In this document: positions 60,615 through 64,000 of the stretch, piece after piece
Numbering within the stretch: position 1 is the first letter of the stretch
Layout: every line of letters starts with the position of its first letter
Source of the DNA: Calliopum simillimum
Taxonomy: Eukaryota; Arthropoda; Insecta; Diptera; Lauxaniidae
Reading direction: 5' to 3'
DNA: 64,000 nucleotides
Assembly (NCBI GenBank): GCA_951812925.1
Contig: OX638370.1
Coordinates: 114,714,897-114,778,896 of the forward strand
Notes under the pieces: generated by a model
What the model was told of the DNA's origin: nothing
What the model saw: the letters and a program-made list of their open reading frames with translations, nothing else
Database searches by the model: none
Program-made: the position numbers and the translations under genes

Positions 60615-61623
60615 TAGGGTGGGCCAAATTGTATGGAGGAAATTTTATCGACCTCGGCTACCCCCCTATGTGAAAGTTCATTCAATTCTATAAATATTTG
60701 CCCAAAGAACTATATCCCTCCGTTCAACTTTAGTTCGGCGCATTTTTGATCGAAAATTGTACCTTTCATCAATATTTTTTTTTGTTTTCATACTAAATTT
60801 TAAAAATTTTTATAAAGACAAAAGTAATGTCATTATATGATTTGGCTGGTATTCTGTCAGTAATCAATTAAATTGGTTCTCTTTACATAAAAAGTTTACT
60901 TGATAGAGTGGAATTGATGCTATATATTTAAAAAAATAATATGGGTCAAATAGCCGATTATTATGACCGACTTTCAAAATAAACGATTCATATTTTTGGA
61001 TGAATTTTCGCAAACAAAATACCAACCTAGGCTGAAAGTTCATTCGATTCTATGAATATTTGCTCAAGAAACCATAGCTCTACGTTGAAGTTTAGTTCGG
61101 CGCAATTTCGATTGAAAATTTTACCTTAATTTTCAATTGAAAATGCGCCGAACTAAAGTTGAACGTAGAGGTATGGTTCCTTGGACAAATATTCATAGAA
61201 TTGAATGAACTTTCAGCCTAGGTTGGTGTTTTGTTTGAAAAAATTCATCGAAAAATATGAATCGTTTATTTTGAAAGTCCGTCATAATAATCGGCTATTT
61301 GACCCATATCCCTTTTTTAAATATATAGCATCAATTCCACGCCATCAAGTGAACTTTTTATGTAAACAGAATGCAATTTAATTGATTACTGACAGAATAC
61401 CAGCCAAATCATACAATGACATTACTTTTGTCTTCATAAAAATTTTTAAAATTTAGTATGAAAACAAAAAAAAAATATTGATGAAAGGTACAATTTTCGA
61501 TCAAAAATGCGCCGAACTAAAGTTGAACGCAGAGGTATAGTTCCTTGAGCAAATATTCATAGAATTGAATGAACTTTCACATAGGGGGGTACCCGAGATC
61601 AGTTTTCAAGTCGGCCCACCCTA
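60615..61623. mobile_element. hAT-like foldback element H2, 1009 bases
   Basis: Flanked by the 8-base repeat ATGTCTAT (60607-60614, 61624-61631). The ends are TAGGGTGGGCC and GGCCCACCCTA. The arms pair over nearly the whole length: 'GTTCAACTTTAGTTCGGCGC' near 60722 with 'GCGCCGAACTAAAGTTGAAC' near 61507, and 'GGGTCAAATAGCCGATTATT' near 60945 with its complement near 61290. 'GCGCCGAACTAAAGTTGAAC' occurs again near the centre (61145), so there is a second symmetrical pair. No transposase. Confidence 0.92.
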
Positions 61624-61639
61624 ATGTCTATGTATATAG

Positions 61640-62260
61640 CCAAAATGCACTTAATTTTAAACTAACGAACAAAAAAAAAAAAAAAAATTTATATAACAAA
61701 ACAATTTTCACAAAACAAAAACCACTTTTGTGTTACAAAAATACCTGAACTAATAGGAAAAAAAATCATTGCATTGTTGGTGGCTGCACTTGCTTTTTGT
61801 GATTATAGCGAATGGAGTTCTCTCACAAAGAGTTTAATAATTCCGAAGGAGCAAAACATGGCACAACCAAACAGTCTATAGTCAAAGAAAATCATAACAA
61901 GATGAAAACCTTGCACAACCTAAAATACTTTAACTCCACTTGAATAATAAAAAACCTTAATTTTTTTACACATATTTAATATATATAAAAAAAAAATTTT
62001 TAAACATTAACTCAAAAAAACTATTATGTAGTAAGAGCCACAATTACCTGAAGTTAAAGGTTCCATTAAAACTTTTTCCACAAAAGCTTTTTTTTTTAAC
62101 AAAAATGTACTTTAAAAAAGCCAAAAAATTCAAATTTTTCACAGCGCACGAACGAAAGCAAAAAAAGTTGATCTTCAACCGCATATAACTTTTTTACTAG
62201 TAATGTTTTTTTTCAATTAAATGCGTAAAAGCGCATACAATACCCCTTTGTGTGACATTC
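61640..62260. other. A-rich non-coding DNA, nothing recognised
   Basis: Long A and T runs. No exon or element ends. Confidence 0.45.
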
Positions 62261-62266
62261 ACTTAA

Positions 62267-63000
62267 CTAAACAACAGTGAACAAAACGCGGAGCGAAGGC
62301 TTCTTGCAGTGCAGATGGTCGTCCCTCTTATAACATATTCTGAAGTTGTTTATAGTAGGCTCGACTCCTGCTCCTTTCAAAAATTGCAGGTAGCCTATAA
62401 TAACATTACACGTTTCGTGTATGGCCTCAAAAGATTTGATCGCACCTCACAATACAGTAAGCTCATTCTAAATTGTAGTATAGCCGATTATCTTAATATT
62501 AGAAATTTAACATTTTTGCACAAAATCATTTACACCAAAACTCCATCCTATTTATATAATAAAATACATTTCTGTCACTCATCGAGAAACTTGAATCTTA
62601 TTCTCCCTTTTTTTAAGTATTTAAGCTCATCAAGACTTTTTTTCGTTAGCACTGTGCGTCTGTGGAATTCTCTACCTCGTGAAATAAAATTTGTAACTAA
62701 TAGCAATAAATTTAAGCAATTACTTTTCAATCATTTTTCCTAATCTATATTCTTCTCTAGTTTATTCATTATTTTTATTTCTTTCTTTAAGTTATTTAAT
62801 TTATTTATTTTTTTCTCTATTTCTCCCTTTAATTTTGAAAAAACTGTTAATCTCGTAAAAATTAAATGTCAAAATGTTAAATACTTTAATGTGATTTAAT
62901 TTTCAGTTAAATTTTTAAATAATTTCATTGCATTTAAAAGAAAATCGTAATTCTTATATGCTAATATTATACTAAATAAATAATAATAATAATAATAACA
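62267..63000 (+). mobile_element. 5'-truncated non-LTR retrotransposon with TAA tail
   Basis: An open frame from 62267 to 62743 encodes the C-terminal part of a Jockey/CR1-type ORF2: 'VVPLITYSEVVYSRLDS', 'LQVAYNNITRFVYGL', 'KTPSYLYNKI', 'FFVSTVRLWNSLPREIKF' and a final 'FKQLLFNHFS'. The reverse-transcriptase core is missing because of 5' truncation. After a 240-base 3' UTR it ends in about six TAA repeats (62980-63000), a tail known from I-type and related elements. Within the surviving part the frame has no stop, so the insertion is fairly young. Target duplication not found. Confidence 0.8.
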
Positions 63001-63237
63001 AATGTGCGTTTAGCACTACGCGTTGATATTAGAGTAGTTTCTTGTTATCATTTCTTTCTTCATCTCTAATATCGCTTATTATTAAGGCTTACAAAACCAT
63101 CCTTAACCCATTCTCCGCCAGCACTTATTTTTTTGAATTTGATGGTGAATTTTTCTTCGGGGGGGGTAAAAGAAGGTTCCTGAGTTTAAATCCGGTTAGC
63201 TTTTTTAGCGACCATGCCCCATTTTTCCATGGTGCCC

Positions 63238-63255
63238 TGATGCCATATGGCATCA
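63238..63255. repeat. Perfect 18-base palindrome
   Basis: TGATGCCATATGGCATCA reads the same on both strands. It lies about 100 bases beyond the 3' end of the piggyBac transposase remnant and may belong to that element's end region. Confidence 0.6.
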
Positions 63256-63349
63256 GTGGAGGGAACCTCTTAGCAAAAAATTTAGTTTGAGTTTTATTTT
63301 AAATTCTATTTTTTACACGTGTGCATACATATTTTTTGAATTAAAATGG

Positions 63350-63990
63350 TAAGTTAGCATATTAATCCGCCGTAGTGCGATATTTGACGAAACATCTAAC
63401 GCATAAATCTACATTGCATCTTATGCACCTGTTTCAGAATTGGTTTTTGCACGGTCTTTATTTACATCTACTTACGTCGATCACATTCACCAACGTAATG
63501 AGCGATTCCATCAAAACGTGAATTTTGATCTATTCGATTAGTTCCTTCCATACATTTATTATATGGTTCGACTACCTTTTGACTTTCGATCATTATAGTT
63601 TCCATTCTGTTCTAAAAAAGAGCGTAGCTATCGATTTTAGATCTCTTCCATGTGAAGTAGAATCAACTAAAACGCAATTATTATCATTCTAATTTACAAT
63701 GGCGACGTCAAATTCCTTGTTTTCTGGGGTTCCAGTTAATAAATTATCGAAGTAAAAGTGGAATAGGAGGGCACGAATGTCGTCAGGAAGGGCGTTGATC
63801 ATTTGTGATAGAGCTGCCACAAAGTGAATACAAAAATACTTTCCTCGGTAAATACCAAAGGACACCAAATACCCTCCAAGAGTGTTCAGACACCATGCAA
63901 TGTGTCTAAATCGAAGAAGTTTGGTTCGAATAAACTTTTTGCATGAGAGCAGTCTGAAATACGGTGTGGACTCCTCAAATGATGCTCAGA
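63350..63990 (-). pseudogene. Decayed piggyBac-family transposase
   Basis: From the right edge leftwards on the minus strand: 'SFEESTPYF' (at the first catalytic site, where S-x-D-E is usual), 'FRHIAWCLNTLGGYLVSFGI' leading to 'YRGKYF', 'FHFYFDNLLTG' (second Asp), then after a stop 'VVEPYNKCMEGTNRIDQ' (at the third site, where M-x-G-V-D-x-x-D-Q is usual), and the Cys-rich tail 'RCIRCNVDLCVRCFVKY'. The first Asp reads Glu and the third reads Asn, about 100 residues are missing before the Cys-rich tail, and there are stops and shifts. It is dead as an enzyme. The gene continues past the window end. It belongs to the superfamily that would move P1-P3, but no direct link is shown. Confidence 0.8.
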
Positions 63991-64000
63991 GTGTAAGGGA

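Noticed and set aside
63042..63290. 82-residue frame on the + strand
   Set aside because: It crosses the palindrome and a G run beside the piggyBac remnant, with no ATG-based gene structure or known pattern.
63712..64000. BEL/Pao-type reverse transcriptase
   Set aside because: I first read 'FYFDNLLTG' as a YVDDLLTG motif, but the flanking 'GGYLVSFGIYRGK' and 'YNKCMEGTNRIDQ' blocks fit a piggyBac transposase much better.

Overview
The window looks like intergenic and intronic DNA from an insect, most likely a higher dipteran and perhaps a tephritid fruit fly. The species-level guess is inference only. The evidence is very AT-rich DNA, introns of 56-72 bases, TATA plus TCAGTT initiator promoters, mariner elements, and TTAA-, TA- and 8-base-flanked DNA transposons. 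Nothing in it is bacterial: there are no operons, rRNA genes or CRISPR arrays. Most open frames in the window are chance frames in T-rich DNA.

The real genes I can support form one small family, called A1-A4 here, all on the + strand at about 12.0, 33.7, 49.6 and 55.9-58.9 kb. Each has a signal-peptide exon, a splice at the same place, and a second exon carrying a 'YIELL' block and a C-terminal 'G-[IV]-[D/S]-x-[RV]-V-x-I-Y-G' block. By pattern memory this resembles the arthropod MBF2 family of small secreted proteins; no search was run. A1, A2 and A3 are intact (125, 129 and 139 residues). A4 is broken: it has a shortened exon 1, a 2.7 kb transposon-filled intron, a lost splice acceptor, and a hAT-like element inserted three bases from its TATA box. 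All four copies keep the TATA box exactly 35 bases from the initiator A. A separate candidate first coding exon (signal peptide plus GTAAGT donor) lies on the minus strand at 37.1 kb, perhaps the start of a larger gene running leftwards.

The rest is mainly mobile DNA in several nested layers. 0-11 kb: a 168-base tandem repeat, decayed transposase tails, a foldback element, a LINE scrap, and a mariner inside a 255-base tandem repeat. 16.8-19.9 kb: LTR-retrotransposon ends with tRNA-Lys primer sites. 20.7-21.7, 35.6-36.6 and 54.7-55.6 kb: three piggyBac-like non-autonomous elements. 27.8 and 38.6 kb: small TAA-flanked MITEs. 39.2-41.2 kb: 129-base and 427-base tandem arrays. 45.3-47.3 kb: an element with six copies of a 15-base word. 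47.4-48.6 kb: a second mariner. 50.9-51.7 kb: a 38-base satellite. 53.3-55.8 kb: a decayed Tc1/mariner-type transposase, then a hAT-like foldback. 60.6-61.6 kb: a second hAT-like foldback. 62.3-63.0 kb: a LINE 3' end. 63.35-64.0 kb: a decayed piggyBac transposase on the minus strand.

The most unusual theme is that several non-autonomous elements carry a short, mostly palindromic word repeated inside them, and the word differs from family to family. Two nested insertions also have their own empty-site controls inside this window.
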